Assembly: GCA_963704355.1 (NCBI GenBank)
Contig: OY969891.1
Coordinates: 496,001-560,000, forward strand
Origin: Bog-473 sp963704355
GTDB taxonomy: Bacteria > Actinomycetota > Acidimicrobiia > Acidimicrobiales > RAAP-2
Length of the DNA stretch: 64,000 nucleotides
Direction: 5' to 3'
Shown: positions 17,229 through 25,227 of the stretch, piece by piece
How positions within the stretch are numbered: the first letter of the stretch is position 1
Layout of the letters: each line of letters opens with the position of its first letter
Notes under the pieces: model-generated
The model's database searches: none
Seen by the model: only the letters and a program-made list of their open reading frames with translations
What the model was told of the DNA's origin: nothing
Position numbers and translations under genes: made by a program

Positions 17229-18413
17229 TCAGGCCGGGGCCGTGGTGCCGAAGACCTCGGCGGCAACGGTGGGCTCCAGGGGCACGTGCCAGGTGAGACG
17301 GGTGCCGCCCTCCCGCGAGGTGCCGATCTCCATGCTGCCCCCCCTGCGCTCGGCCCGTTGCCGCATGTTCTTGAGCCCGAGGGAGCCGGGCGACTCCTCC
17401 CTGCTGCTCATGCCGATCCCGTCGTCGGCCACCACCATACGAAGTTCGTCACCGACGGCAACTGTGATGACCACGTTGGTGGCTCTTGCGTGCTTGCCCA
17501 CGTTGGTGAGTGCCTCACGGAGCACGGCCAGCAACTCGTCGGTCAGCTGCCCGGTGACGACGTGGTCCACCGGGCCGCTCAAGGACACGTGGGGGTGGAG
17601 CCCGAGGACCGGACGTAGCTCGTGCACGAGGTCGAGAACCTTGGGCTGGAGGCCTTCCTTGTTGATGGTCATCTCGATGTCGAAGATGGCCTTGCGCAAC
17701 TGGCGGATCGTCTCGTCGAGCTTGTCGATCGCCTCGCTGATCCGCATCACAGCGTCGGGGCGTTCCACGAGCCGCGCCGTGCCCTGCAAGGACAGCCCGA
17801 TGGCGAAGAGGCGCTGGATCACCGAGTCGTGCAGGTCACGCGCGATGCGGTCGCGGTCCTCGGTGAGCGCGAGGTCGCGCACCAGCGAGTGGAGCCGTGC
17901 GTTCTCGATCGCGATGCCGGCCGCCATGGCGAGCGCGAGCACGAGCTCCTCGTCGTCCTCGGAAAACTCCTTGGCGTGCCGCTTGTTGGTGAGATACAGG
18001 TTCCCGTAGACCTCACCGTGCACGCGCACGGGCACGCCGAGGAACGATGTCATCGTCGGATGGTCAGCGGGGAAGCCGAAACTGTCCGGGCTGTCCGCGA
18101 TGTTCGCCAGCCGGAGAGGCTTGTCGTCGGCGATCAGGGTGCCCAGCACGCCCCGCCCCGTCGGACGCGGCCCGATCGCGTGTTCCTCTTCGCTGCCGAG
18201 GCCGACGGTAAGGAACTGGTCCAAGGTCCGCCCGTTGGCGGAGAGCACGCCCAGAGCGCCGAATTGTGCGTCGACGAGGTCGCACGCCTCCTCGATCATC
18301 CGGCGGAGCACCACCGGCAGGTTCAGTTCCGCGTCGAGGATCAGGATCGCCTGGACCAGCCGGCGCAGCTTGGCGGGGTCGTCGATCTGATCGAACGGCT
18401 GCACGGGGCGCAA
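17229..18413 (-). CDS. DevS/DosS-like sensor histidine kinase with one GAF domain
   Basis: 394 residues, with no transmembrane helix. One GAF domain (about 30-175) has the block GRGVLGTLI, FPADHPTMTSFLGVPVR and GNLYLTNK, which closely resembles the DevS/DosS GAF domains of mycobacteria that bind heme. A HisKA_3 dimerisation helix follows with the phosphoacceptor His195 in ARDLHDSVIQRLFAIG, then a HATPase domain with DDGIGM and GLKNMRQRA. DevS and DosT carry two GAF domains; here only one is present. Whether it binds heme cannot be told. The response regulator gene is divergent, 98 bases away. The kinase ends 24 bases from the WS/DGAT gene. Confidence 0.88.
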   Translation of the reverse strand: MRPVQPFDQIDDPAKLRRLVQAILILDAELNLPVVLRRMIEEACDLVDAQFGALGVLSANGRTLDQFLTVGLGSEEEHAIGPRPTGRGVLGTLIADDKPLRLANIADSPDSFGFPADHPTMTSFLGVPVRVHGEVYGNLYLTNKRHAKEFSEDDEELVLALAMAAGIAIENARLHSLVRDLALTEDRDRIARDLHDSVIQRLFAIGLSLQGTARLVERPDAVMRISEAIDKLDETIRQLRKAIFDIEMTINKEGLQPKVLDLVHELRPVLGLHPHVSLSGPVDHVVTGQLTDELLAVLREALTNVGKHARATNVVITVAVGDELRMVVADDGIGMSSREESPGSLGLKNMRQRAERRGGSMEIGTSREGGTRLTWHVPLEPTVAAEVFGTTAPA

Positions 18414-18511
18414 GGCTATCTGCGAGTTTGCGGGCTTTTGGCCTCGCCCGAGCCGGACAATGGGGTGTCGCGCGCCGCCAAGCCCGTCGGCACCGTGGCA
18501 AGATCGAGGGG

Positions 18512-19168
18512 ATGGGGATACGAGTGTTCGTCTTGGACGACCATGAGCTCGTCCGGACAGGCTTGCGCACGTTGCTCGAAGCCGAAGAGGACTTCGAGGT
18601 CGTCGGCGAGGCCGGGACGGCCACGGAGGGTCTGCGGCTGATCGAGGCGGCCGAGCCGGACGTGGCCATCCTCGACATCCGCCTGCCGGACGGCTCGGGG
18701 ATCGAAGTCTGCCGCGAGGTCCAGTCGAGCATGCCCCAGGTGCGCTGCCTGATGCTCACGTCGTACTCCGACGACGACGCGCTGTTCTCCTCCATCATGG
18801 CGGGGGCGTCGGGCTACGTCTTGAAGGAGGTCGGCAGCGGCGACCTCCTCGGCGACATCCGGCGCGTGAGCCAGGGCCTCTCCCTGCTCGATCCGGCCCT
18901 GACCCAGGAGCTGTTCGAGCGCCTGCGCAAGGACCAGGAGGCGGAGTCGCGCCTCACCGTGCTCACGCCGCAGGAGCGCCGGGTCCTCGAGCTGATCGCG
19001 CAGGGGCAGTCCAACCGCCAGATCGCCGAGCACCTGTTCCTCGCCGAGGCGACGGTGAAGAACTACGTGTCGAGCCTGCTCTCGAAGCTGGGCATGCGCC
19101 GGCGCACCGAGGCGGCCGTGTACGCCGCCGTGCTGGCCGAGCGGAAGTCGACCGTCCCCCGGTACTGA
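18512..19168 (+). CDS. NarL/FixJ-family response regulator, DevR/DosR-like
   Basis: 218 residues. The receiver domain (1-120) has the acidic pair Asp9-Asp10, phosphoacceptor Asp55 in ILDIRLPDGSG, and a Thr/Lys at the usual places (LTSYS, LKEVG). A C-terminal LuxR-type helix-turn-helix follows, LTPQERRVLELIAQGQSN through VKNYVSSLLSKLGM, whose VKNYVS-x-(I/L)LSKL recognition helix closely matches DevR. Mycobacterial DevR switches on dormancy genes including the triacylglycerol synthase tgs1. The ATG at 18512 (GAGGGG just before it) begins the receiver. It faces the sensor kinase gene across a short shared control region. Confidence 0.88.
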   Translation: MGIRVFVLDDHELVRTGLRTLLEAEEDFEVVGEAGTATEGLRLIEAAEPDVAILDIRLPDGSGIEVCREVQSSMPQVRCLMLTSYSDDDALFSSIMAGASGYVLKEVGSGDLLGDIRRVSQGLSLLDPALTQELFERLRKDQEAESRLTVLTPQERRVLELIAQGQSNRQIAEHLFLAEATVKNYVSSLLSKLGMRRRTEAAVYAAVLAERKSTVPRY

Positions 19169-19197
19169 GCCGGCTCGCGCCACGCGCAACAGCGTTT

Positions 19198-19545
19198 TCA
19201 GCCCGCCCCGACCCGGCGGTTGTCGTCGAGCGTCCGGAAGTCGATCCCGCGCTGGCGGAGGAGTCGCTCGAGGCGGGCGCGCTCGATCAAGGGGTTGACG
19301 AACCGCGTCGGGTCGCTGTCGATCCCCATCGCCACGCAGAGCCGGATCAGCATCCGGTCGTGATCGAGCTCCAGCGCCAGGTCCTCGGCCATGACATGGC
19401 CCTGGTCCACTCCGTGGCCGTGCAGCCTGCGCCGGCACTGGAGCAAGATCACGACGAGCTCGTCACGCGACGTGGGCAGTTCTACGGGATCCATGTCCGC
19501 GCACAAACCGCTGAGCAACTCGCTGTACATCGACATGGCACTCAC
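19198..19545 (-). CDS. Small hypothetical protein
   Basis: 115 residues from the GTG at 19545; ATG codons at 19536 and 19530 are alternatives. I do not recognise a family. The protein is soluble, alpha-helical in look, and rich in Leu, Arg and Asp, with DRMLIRLCVAMGIDSDPTRF near the middle and a basic LIERARLERLLRQRG helix near the end. The composition and third-base GC bias look like real coding sequence. It converges with the response regulator gene 30 bases away. No partner or role is visible. Confidence 0.5.
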   Translation of the reverse strand: MSAMSMYSELLSGLCADMDPVELPTSRDELVVILLQCRRRLHGHGVDQGHVMAEDLALELDHDRMLIRLCVAMGIDSDPTRFVNPLIERARLERLLRQRGIDFRTLDDNRRVGAG

Positions 19546-19863
19546 AGCGTGCGCGCGTCGGGGCGCGTCCGACCAGAGCCGATACTCCTGAATTCACTCG
19601 GGTAATTACTCCCTACTCGCGTCACGCCCCCCGAACGAACGTTGGGCGAGGTGATCTCCGCAACCCGTCCGGGAGCGCGCGCACGGGCCGTGTGAACTGG
19701 GAAGAAAGCTCAACGGCGGGGGATAAACTGCCGAGACCCGTGCAGAACGGGAAGCCGCAGGATTCGGGGGAACGTAAGACGGCCTGGAGGGGCGCCGTAC
19801 GAAAGTACGACGAGAGTTGGGCGGCCGTGCCGGACGCCGCGCCGTCGACCCGCTGCCGACCCC
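19546..19863. other. Intergenic stretch of 318 bases without a supported gene
   Basis: No convincing frame, RNA or repeat is seen. A short AT-rich patch with GGTAATTACT lies near 19600-19610, just upstream of the minus-strand small gene, and TAAACT near 19732 could be a -10 for the kinase remnant. Nothing more can be supported. Confidence 0.4.
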
Positions 19864-20052
19864 GTGATCGAACTCGTCGACGGGCGCTTCGAGCTCGTGA
19901 CGCGCATCAAGCGCGGCAACGGCATCGACACCTACGCCGGCATCGACCACCTGCAAGCGTCCGACGTGATCGTCAAGGCGATCGAGACGACGAGCATGCC
20001 GACCAACGTCTACCTGCGTCTGGAGCACGAAGCGCGCCTCCTCGAGCGCGTG
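19864..20052 (+). pseudogene. Remnant of a serine/threonine protein kinase N-lobe
   Basis: The frame from ATG-less codons at 19864 (start reads GTG at that position) gives about 63 residues that follow a kinase N-lobe: DGRFELVTRIKRGNG in place of the glycine loop, VIVKAIE with Lys38, and an alpha-C helix LRLEHEARLLERV with Glu55. Kinase similarity then stops abruptly; the frame continues in low-quality Arg/Pro/Ser-rich sequence with no catalytic loop or DFG, and runs into the YceI gene. The simplest reading is a kinase gene that lost most of its length by deletion. It could instead be a short pseudokinase, but the garbage after residue 63 argues against that. Confidence 0.5.
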
Positions 20053-20222
20053 TGCCCCAGGCTGCCGACGTCGTCACGGCGTGGCTGCAGGGCCTGGGCG
20101 CCGAGCCGGCCGGCGGCCGGCGGGGCGCAGCCGCGGACTCGTGAGGACGTCGGCCCGAGCGACGGGAGCGCCGACCACGGCGGAGGCGGGATCCGCCCCC
20201 GGTCCGGGTCCCGGGCCACGAG

Positions 20223-20228
20223 TACAGT
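20223..20228 (+). promoter_or_regulatory. Candidate -10 element of the YceI gene
   Basis: TACAGT fits TAnnnT and lies 53 bases before the ATG at 20281. It supports treating the YceI gene as an independent transcription unit and not as the tail of the kinase remnant. Confidence 0.3.
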
Positions 20229-20280
20229 GCCGTTGGTCGCTGGGGATGCCCCGCACCGCGTCGGGACGTCACGGGACGAC

Positions 20281-20823
20281 ATGGGGGCCTCAGTGGATGC
20301 CAGACCCGTAGCGAAGACGACTTTCGAGGTGCTGCCGGGACGATCGGCCGTCCTTGTGAAGGCTCGCTCCAACGTCGGCCCGATCTCCTTCGCCACCAGT
20401 GAGGTGAGCGGCGACATCGCGGCCGAGGTCACGGGCGGCGCCATCGACCTGAGCGCACCGATCGACGCCCGCCTCACGGTCTCGCTCCGCGGACTCACGT
20501 CGGGCAACTCGCTCTACGACACCGAGCTCAAGCGGCGCATCGATATCCGGCGCTACCCCGAGGCGATCCTCGAGCTCGAGCGGGTCACCCTCCTGGACGA
20601 GTCGAACCAGTTCGAGCTCACCGGCCGCATCACGCTCCACGCCGTCTCCCGGTCCTTGCGCGGCGAGGTCTCCGTGGAGGGGCTCGAACGCGACATGATG
20701 GTGATCCGGGGCCACCAGACGCTCGACATCAGGGAGTTCGACCTCGACGTGCCCACGACACTGGCGTTGAAGATCTACCCCGAGGTCACGATCGAGATGC
20801 ACATCGAGGCCCGGGCCCGGTGA
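20281..20823 (+). CDS. YceI-like domain protein
   Basis: 180 residues from the ATG at 20281. The sequence follows the YceI lipocalin-like barrel: a first strand pair TTFEVLPGRSAVLVKARSNV, the central GLTSGNSLYDTELKRRIDIRRYPEAIL block with the usual DxxLK-R-x-(D)-x-(x)-YP spacing, then GRITLHAVSRSLRGEV. YceI proteins bind isoprenoid or other amphiphiles, often in the periplasm. No signal peptide is present here, so it would be cytoplasmic. The frame is open upstream through the kinase remnant to 19864, and a fused protein cannot be formally excluded. A small membrane-associated protein gene follows 45 bases later. Confidence 0.75.
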   Translation: MGASVDARPVAKTTFEVLPGRSAVLVKARSNVGPISFATSEVSGDIAAEVTGGAIDLSAPIDARLTVSLRGLTSGNSLYDTELKRRIDIRRYPEAILELERVTLLDESNQFELTGRITLHAVSRSLRGEVSVEGLERDMMVIRGHQTLDIREFDLDVPTTLALKIYPEVTIEMHIEARAR

Positions 20824-20868
20824 CAGCCGCGACCGGCGGACCCGACGAGCACGACAGGGAGGAGGAGC

Positions 20869-21141
20869 GTGGGACTGGTCCTGGCGTTCATCGCCGGCTA
20901 CGTCATCGGCGCACGTGACGGCAGCGAGGCTCTTGACGAGGTGATCGACGCGGCGAAGGCCGTTGCCGCCTCCCAGGAGTTCGAGGACCTGGTCAAGGCG
21001 CTGCGGGCCCACGTGGGGCACGTGCTCCAGGAGGTGGGCCAGCGCATCGACCCCTCCTCGGGCGAGCCCGTGTCGATGAGCACGATCCTCGGGCGGGCCC
21101 GGGACATCGTGCAGCGGGGCGCTACAGGGACCGAATCCTGA
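20869..21141 (+). CDS. Small hypothetical protein with an N-terminal hydrophobic stretch
   Basis: 90 residues from a GTG at 20869 preceded by GGGAGGAGC, a strong ribosome site. The first 14 residues, GLVLAFIAGYVIGA, form a short glycine-zipper-like hydrophobic helix, followed by RDGSEALDEVIDAAKAV and an amphipathic helical region. Similar short proteins with a GYVIGAR-type head are common in actinobacteria and resemble YtxH-type envelope proteins, but no function is known. Its end overlaps by 20 bases the convergent 33-residue protein gene. Confidence 0.6.
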   Translation: MGLVLAFIAGYVIGARDGSEALDEVIDAAKAVAASQEFEDLVKALRAHVGHVLQEVGQRIDPSSGEPVSMSTILGRARDIVQRGATGTES

Positions 21142-21223
21142 GGTAGCGCGCGACGTCGGGGAGTGACCGCACGGCGAGCGCAGTCACCCCGACGATCACG
21201 ACCCAGCGGATGAGGCGGAACAT
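21122..21223 (-). CDS. 33-residue single-helix membrane protein (DUF6893-like)
   Basis: The ATG at 21223 encodes MFRLIRWVVIVGVTALAV followed by RSLPDVARYLRIRSL: one transmembrane helix and a basic tail with SLPD-x-x-RY. This layout matches, from memory, the actinobacterial small-protein family DUF6893. It starts five bases after the stop of the GGDEF gene on the same strand, so it is likely co-translated with it. The frame is open upstream to 21310 but that part overlaps the GGDEF gene and is not used. Confidence 0.5.
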   Translation of the reverse strand: MFRLIRWVVIVGVTALAVRSLPDVARYLRIRSL

Positions 21224-21227
21224 GCGG

Positions 21228-21929
21228 TCAGCGGTTGCCGACCCGGGTCGAGCGGTCGGCGCGTGTGAGGACGTCCTCGGCCGACTCGGAGTCCACGGCC
21301 TGCGCGACACCGATCGCCGCGTGCAAGCGCACCGGCCGGCCTCCGACGACGACGGGATCGTCGAGCGTGTGCTGGAGGCGCCGCGTCAGCGGGCCTACCG
21401 CCTGCTCGTCGTTCACCGCGACCACGACAACGAGCTCACCGCCGCCGACGCGCCCGACGGTGTCCTCGGTGCGCAGGACCGAAGTCAGACGCCGCGCCAT
21501 CTCGCACAGGACGGTGTTGCCGGTGGTGTAGCCGAGCTCGAGGTTGATCTCGCCCAGGTTGTCGAGATCGATGTGGCAGACGACCACCTCGCCGCCGTGC
21601 CGGCGCCGGCGCGCCAGCGCCTGGGTGAGGCGGTCGAGCAGGAGCAACTGGTTGGCCAGGCCGGTGTGCGGATCCGACATGGAGAGCTGCCACAGCTGGT
21701 CGTACTTGCCGGCGCGCGGCGTGCGCCCGGGCGGCTGCGCGTCGGCGCCTCCAGAACTGAACTCCTGGAGCATCGACTCCACGCTCCTCGGGGTGCCCCC
21801 GGTCTTGGCGTCGCCCGGTGAGATCTCGGAGCCGTGCTGGCCGCCGCCGGCGTCGTCGCGGGCGCGGCCTCGGGCGGTGCCCTCGCCGAACGCGTCCTTG
21901 CCGAACAGCTTCTTCTTGGCCTTCTTCAC
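21228..21929 (-). CDS. GGDEF-domain protein with degenerate active site
   Basis: 233 residues. A basic, disordered N-terminus (1-75) leads into a GGDEF domain of about 155 residues. The first metal-binding motif is present (HIDLDNLGEIN, Asp121 and Asp123), and the DPHTGLANQ entry motif at 86-93 is normal. The signature itself reads GGGEL at 162-166, so the third-position Asp/Glu is lost and the Phe is Leu. Active diguanylate cyclases need that acidic residue for the second metal. The protein is therefore more likely a GTP- or c-di-GMP-binding regulator, or inactive. It lacks sensor and transmembrane parts. The 33-residue membrane protein follows directly. Confidence 0.75.
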   Translation of the reverse strand: MKKAKKKLFGKDAFGEGTARGRARDDAGGGQHGSEISPGDAKTGGTPRSVESMLQEFSSGGADAQPPGRTPRAGKYDQLWQLSMSDPHTGLANQLLLLDRLTQALARRRRHGGEVVVCHIDLDNLGEINLELGYTTGNTVLCEMARRLTSVLRTEDTVGRVGGGELVVVVAVNDEQAVGPLTRRLQHTLDDPVVVGGRPVRLHAAIGVAQAVDSESAEDVLTRADRSTRVGNR

Positions 21930-22022
21930 TGCCCCCCTCCAATACCTTTCATTCCCACTGTTACCGGATCGCTGCCCGAGCTAACAGAGCAATAAGTCAT
22001 GACGTAGGCCTCTGGGCGGATG

Positions 22023-22118
22023 GCGCCACCCGACTGGCGCACATACCCGCAGGCCACGGTAGGCAAGAGCTTACTCCTGCGGTGCCCGGAGAGCCCTGGT
22101 GGCGGGTGCTCCGCCACC
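22023..22118. ncRNA. Candidate structured RNA: three consecutive hairpins
   Basis: Three stable hairpins lie in a row in the 479-base gap between the divergent GGDEF and RNase D genes: GCGCCA/TGGCGC (22023-22040, loop of 6), CCGCAGG/CCTGCGG with a nested GTAGGC/GCTTAC (22047-22082), and GGTGGCGG/CCGCCACC (22098-22118, loop of 5). A further perfect 8-base pair, CAGAGCCC with GGGCTCTG, joins 22244-22251 to 22294-22301. It matches no RNA family I can recognise (not tmRNA, RNase P or SRP RNA). The rest of 21930-22408 holds no supported gene. Confidence 0.35.
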
Positions 22119-22408
22119 GTCCCGCCACCAGCTTGCACCGGGGCGTGCGCGCCCTCGTCACCCACGGCGCGCCACGATGCGACCGACCCCCTCGAAGGGG
22201 CAGAGGGGCCGCGCGCTAACGTCGGTTTTGCAACCTGCGAGCCCAGAGCCCCTCCATCTCGCTGGGGACCTCTGCTGGGCCGCTGGGCCGTCAGGGCTCT
22301 GCGCCTTGCACTTCGGCCACGCCTACGAGTCCGGATACCAGCCATCTCACGTCACGCCAGCAGGAGCACCAGCAGGCACGAGCCCGGGTACCCGCCCGCC
22401 CCCCGTCG

Positions 22409-23590
22409 GTGAGCGCGCCCGCGCCCACGGCGCGCATGGTGGTCGACGGGGATGCGATGGTGGCGCTGGTGGCCGAGGTCGCGGGCGAGGAGTACTACGG
22501 CTTCGACACCGAGTTCCACACCGAGCGGACCTACGTCCCGGACCTGGCGCTGATCCAGATCGCCTGGGCCGACCAGGTCGCGCTCGTCGACCCCTTGGCC
22601 GTGGACCCCGCGCCACTGGCCGAGGTGTTCGGCGGACCGGGCATTGCGGTGGCGCACGCGGCATCGCAGGATCTCGACGTGCTCATGGCGGCGTGCGGCG
22701 CCGTGCCCGCCACTGTCTTCGACACCCAGATCGTGGCGGGGTTCCTCGGGATGTCGACACCGTCGCTGGCGCGCCTCGTCGACGCGGTCTTGGGCATGTC
22801 GCTCCCGAAGGCCGACCGCCTGTCCGATTGGCTGGAGCGGCCGATCTCGGAGCGCCAGGTCGACTACGCGGTGAGCGACGTGGCCCACCTGCTCCAGCTC
22901 CGGTCCACCCTGACCGACCGGCTGCGCGCGCTGGGCCGGCTCGAGTGGGCGCTGAGCGAGTGCGACCAGGTGCTCGGCGACCGCACCCCGGTGCGCGTCC
23001 CCGAAGAGGCGTGGTGGAAGCTCGGCGACATCCGTGGCATGTCGCGCCGCTCGCGCGCCGTGGCGCAGGAGGTGGCGGCCTGGCGCGAGCGCACCGCTGC
23101 GGCGACGAACCGGCCGCGGCGCCAGGTCCTCTCGGACCTCGGGCTGCTCGCCATCTCCCAGCGCCCGCCACAGAGCGCGGACGAGCTGCGGCGCACCCGC
23201 GGCGTCGACGGCCGCCACCTGGCTCAGGGGCGGGCGGCCGAGATCCTCCGGGCCATCCGCCGCGGGCTCGACCTGCCGGCGGACCAGATCCGCATGCCGT
23301 CGGCGGGGCGCGAGGCCCAGGCGCCGGCGGCCGCCGTCGCCGTGTGTACCGGCGTGGTGCGCCAGATCGCCGACGACCTGGACTTCGACCAGGGCCTCCT
23401 CGCCACGCGAGCCGACATCGGCCAGCTCCTGTGCGACGATCCGAGCCGGCTCGATACGGGTTGGCGCCGCACCATTGTGGGCGACCCGCTGCGCCGCCTC
23501 ATCGCCGGCCAGGTCGCGGTGGCGTTCGACCGCAGGGGCCACCTCGTCGTCGAGGAACGTTCCGGCCCGGCCGGGACGAGCCGGGCTTAG
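22409..23590 (+). CDS. rnd: Ribonuclease D-type 3'-5' exoribonuclease
   Basis: 393 residues. The exonuclease domain (about 20-190) carries the DEDDy set: FDTEFH with Asp and Glu, HAASQDLDVL with Asp, and YAVSDVAHL with Tyr and the last Asp. A first HRDC domain follows at about 230-300 (NRPRRQVLSDLGLLAISQRPP). RNase D trims tRNA precursors and other RNAs. The start used is the GTG at 22409; an in-frame ATG at 22436 (MVVDGDAM) is an alternative that would trim nine residues. Its stop codon overlaps that of the convergent acyl-CoA synthetase gene. Confidence 0.88.
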   Translation: MSAPAPTARMVVDGDAMVALVAEVAGEEYYGFDTEFHTERTYVPDLALIQIAWADQVALVDPLAVDPAPLAEVFGGPGIAVAHAASQDLDVLMAACGAVPATVFDTQIVAGFLGMSTPSLARLVDAVLGMSLPKADRLSDWLERPISERQVDYAVSDVAHLLQLRSTLTDRLRALGRLEWALSECDQVLGDRTPVRVPEEAWWKLGDIRGMSRRSRAVAQEVAAWRERTAAATNRPRRQVLSDLGLLAISQRPPQSADELRRTRGVDGRHLAQGRAAEILRAIRRGLDLPADQIRMPSAGREAQAPAAAVAVCTGVVRQIADDLDFDQGLLATRADIGQLLCDDPSRLDTGWRRTIVGDPLRRLIAGQVAVAFDRRGHLVVEERSGPAGTSRA

Positions 23591-25134
23591 TTCACCGACT
23601 TCTGGCGGCCCGCCCAGTAGGGCTGGCGCAGCTTGTACTTCTGCAGCTTCCCTGTCGCCGTGCGATCCAGGGCGTCGCGGAACTCGACGCTCGTCGGTGC
23701 CTTGAAGTGCGCCAGACGGTCGCGGCAGTGCGCGATGAGCTCGGCCGCGTTCGTCGTCGTGCCCTCGCGCACCACGACGAGTGCCTTGATCGTCTCGCCC
23801 CACTTCTCGTCGGGCACGCCGATGACGGCCACCTCGGCCACCGCCGCGTGCTGGTACAGGCAGTCCTCCACCTCGATCGACGAGACGTTCTCGCCGCCGG
23901 TGATGATGACGTCCTTCTTGCGGTCCGCGATCACGGTGTAGGCGCCGTCGAGGTAGCCGCCGTCGCCGGTGTGGAACCAGCCGCCCTCGAGCGCCTTGGC
24001 GGTCTCGTCGGGCTGCTCCCAGTAGCCGGCGAACACGTGGTTGGACTGCGCCAGCACCTCGCCGTCGGTGTCGATGGCGATGCGCACGCCCAGGGCAGGC
24101 ACTCCGGCCCGGCTGAGCAACTGGGCGCGCTCCCCCGCCGCCAGGTCGTCCCAGTCCGCCGGCGCCCGGTTGACGGTGAGGAGCGGCGCCGTCTCGGTGA
24201 GGCCGTAGATCTGGATGAACTCCCACCCCAGCTCGGTCTCGACGCGCTCGATCGTCTTGGAGGGAGGCGGCGCGCCGGCGACGACCATGCGCACGGTCCC
24301 GCGCCCGGGCACGGCGCGCCCCTCGGCCGCCCGCGCCTCGGCCGCGCCGAGGATGGCGGCGACCACCGCGGGCGCGCCGCACAGCAGGGTGACCCCGTGC
24401 CGCTCGATGCGCGACAGGATCTCCTCCCCGTCCACCTTGCGCAGCACGACGTGGGTGCCGCCCATGCCGGTGACGGCGTAGGGCATCCCCCACCCGTTGC
24501 AGTGGAACATCGGCAACGTGTGCAGCAGCACGTCGCAGTCGCTCACTCCGGTGTGCCAGCCGAACATGGCCGCGTTGAGCCAGCAGTTGCGGTGCGTCAG
24601 CTGCACGCCCTTGGGGCGGGCGGTGGTGCCCGAGGTGTAGTTGACCGAGCACGTCGCGTCCTCGTCCGCCTCCCAGGCCGCCGGGACCGCGTCCTCCGGG
24701 GCCGGCGCGAACAGCGCGGCGTCAGCTTGTCCGTCCAGGCGGAAGGTGTGGGCGACCTTGATGCGCTCCACCTCGTCGGTGAGATCCGGGTCGTACAGGA
24801 GGACGGACGCTCCGGAGTGCTCAACCACGTACGCGATCTCGTCGCTCGTGAGGCGGAAGTTGATCGGCACCAGGATGCGGCCGTACCCGCTGACCCCGAA
24901 GAACGACGTGAGGAAGCGGCCCGAGTTGGGGCTGACGATCGCCACACGCTCGCCGTGCTCGACGCCGAGGTCGTCCAGTGCGAGCGCCATGCCCCGGGCC
25001 CGGGACGCCACCTCCGCGTACGTCAACGTGCCGGTCGACCCCGCGACCCCCGGTTCGTCCACCACCGCCGGCCGTTGCCCGTAGACGAGCGCGGCGCGGT
25101 CAAGAAAGTCGGCCACCGTCAGCGCGACCCGCAT
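23587..25134 (-). CDS. Acyl-CoA synthetase (AMP-forming)
   Basis: 515 residues, full length for the ANL superfamily. The P-loop motif is YTSGTTARPKG, followed by MFHCNGWG (the FadD-type MFH motif), the IYGLTETAP adenylate-binding motif, the hinge DRKKDVIITGGEN and the C-terminal catalytic Lys in TATGKLQKYKLR. The MFHCNGW and HTGD-x-G patterns are typical of medium- or long-chain and aryl acyl-CoA ligases of the FadD3/13/17-like groups in actinobacteria. It would activate a carboxylic acid to its CoA ester. It stands alone between RNase D and an aldo/keto reductase, so the substrate is not suggested by neighbours. Confidence 0.88.
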   Translation of the reverse strand: MRVALTVADFLDRAALVYGQRPAVVDEPGVAGSTGTLTYAEVASRARGMALALDDLGVEHGERVAIVSPNSGRFLTSFFGVSGYGRILVPINFRLTSDEIAYVVEHSGASVLLYDPDLTDEVERIKVAHTFRLDGQADAALFAPAPEDAVPAAWEADEDATCSVNYTSGTTARPKGVQLTHRNCWLNAAMFGWHTGVSDCDVLLHTLPMFHCNGWGMPYAVTGMGGTHVVLRKVDGEEILSRIERHGVTLLCGAPAVVAAILGAAEARAAEGRAVPGRGTVRMVVAGAPPPSKTIERVETELGWEFIQIYGLTETAPLLTVNRAPADWDDLAAGERAQLLSRAGVPALGVRIAIDTDGEVLAQSNHVFAGYWEQPDETAKALEGGWFHTGDGGYLDGAYTVIADRKKDVIITGGENVSSIEVEDCLYQHAAVAEVAVIGVPDEKWGETIKALVVVREGTTTNAAELIAHCRDRLAHFKAPTSVEFRDALDRTATGKLQKYKLRQPYWAGRQKSVN

Positions 25135-25227
25135 GCCACCCCCGATCTCTGCTGCTTGTCCTGCCCCCTCGGGGCGACCCTATCGGACCGCGCCGGCGCC
25201 GCCCGGATGGGACCGACCGGCGGCGAG

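Noticed and set aside
18432..18446. GGGCTTTTGGCCTCG as a DevR box in the devS-devR gap
   Set aside because: It resembles the motif only if a base is skipped (two central mismatches otherwise), so it is not reported as a site.
20040..20144. A frame after the kinase remnant reading ADVVTAWLQGLGAEPAG as a possible kinase C-terminus
   Set aside because: It could be the shifted end of the lost kinase gene, but the stretch is too short to match to any family.
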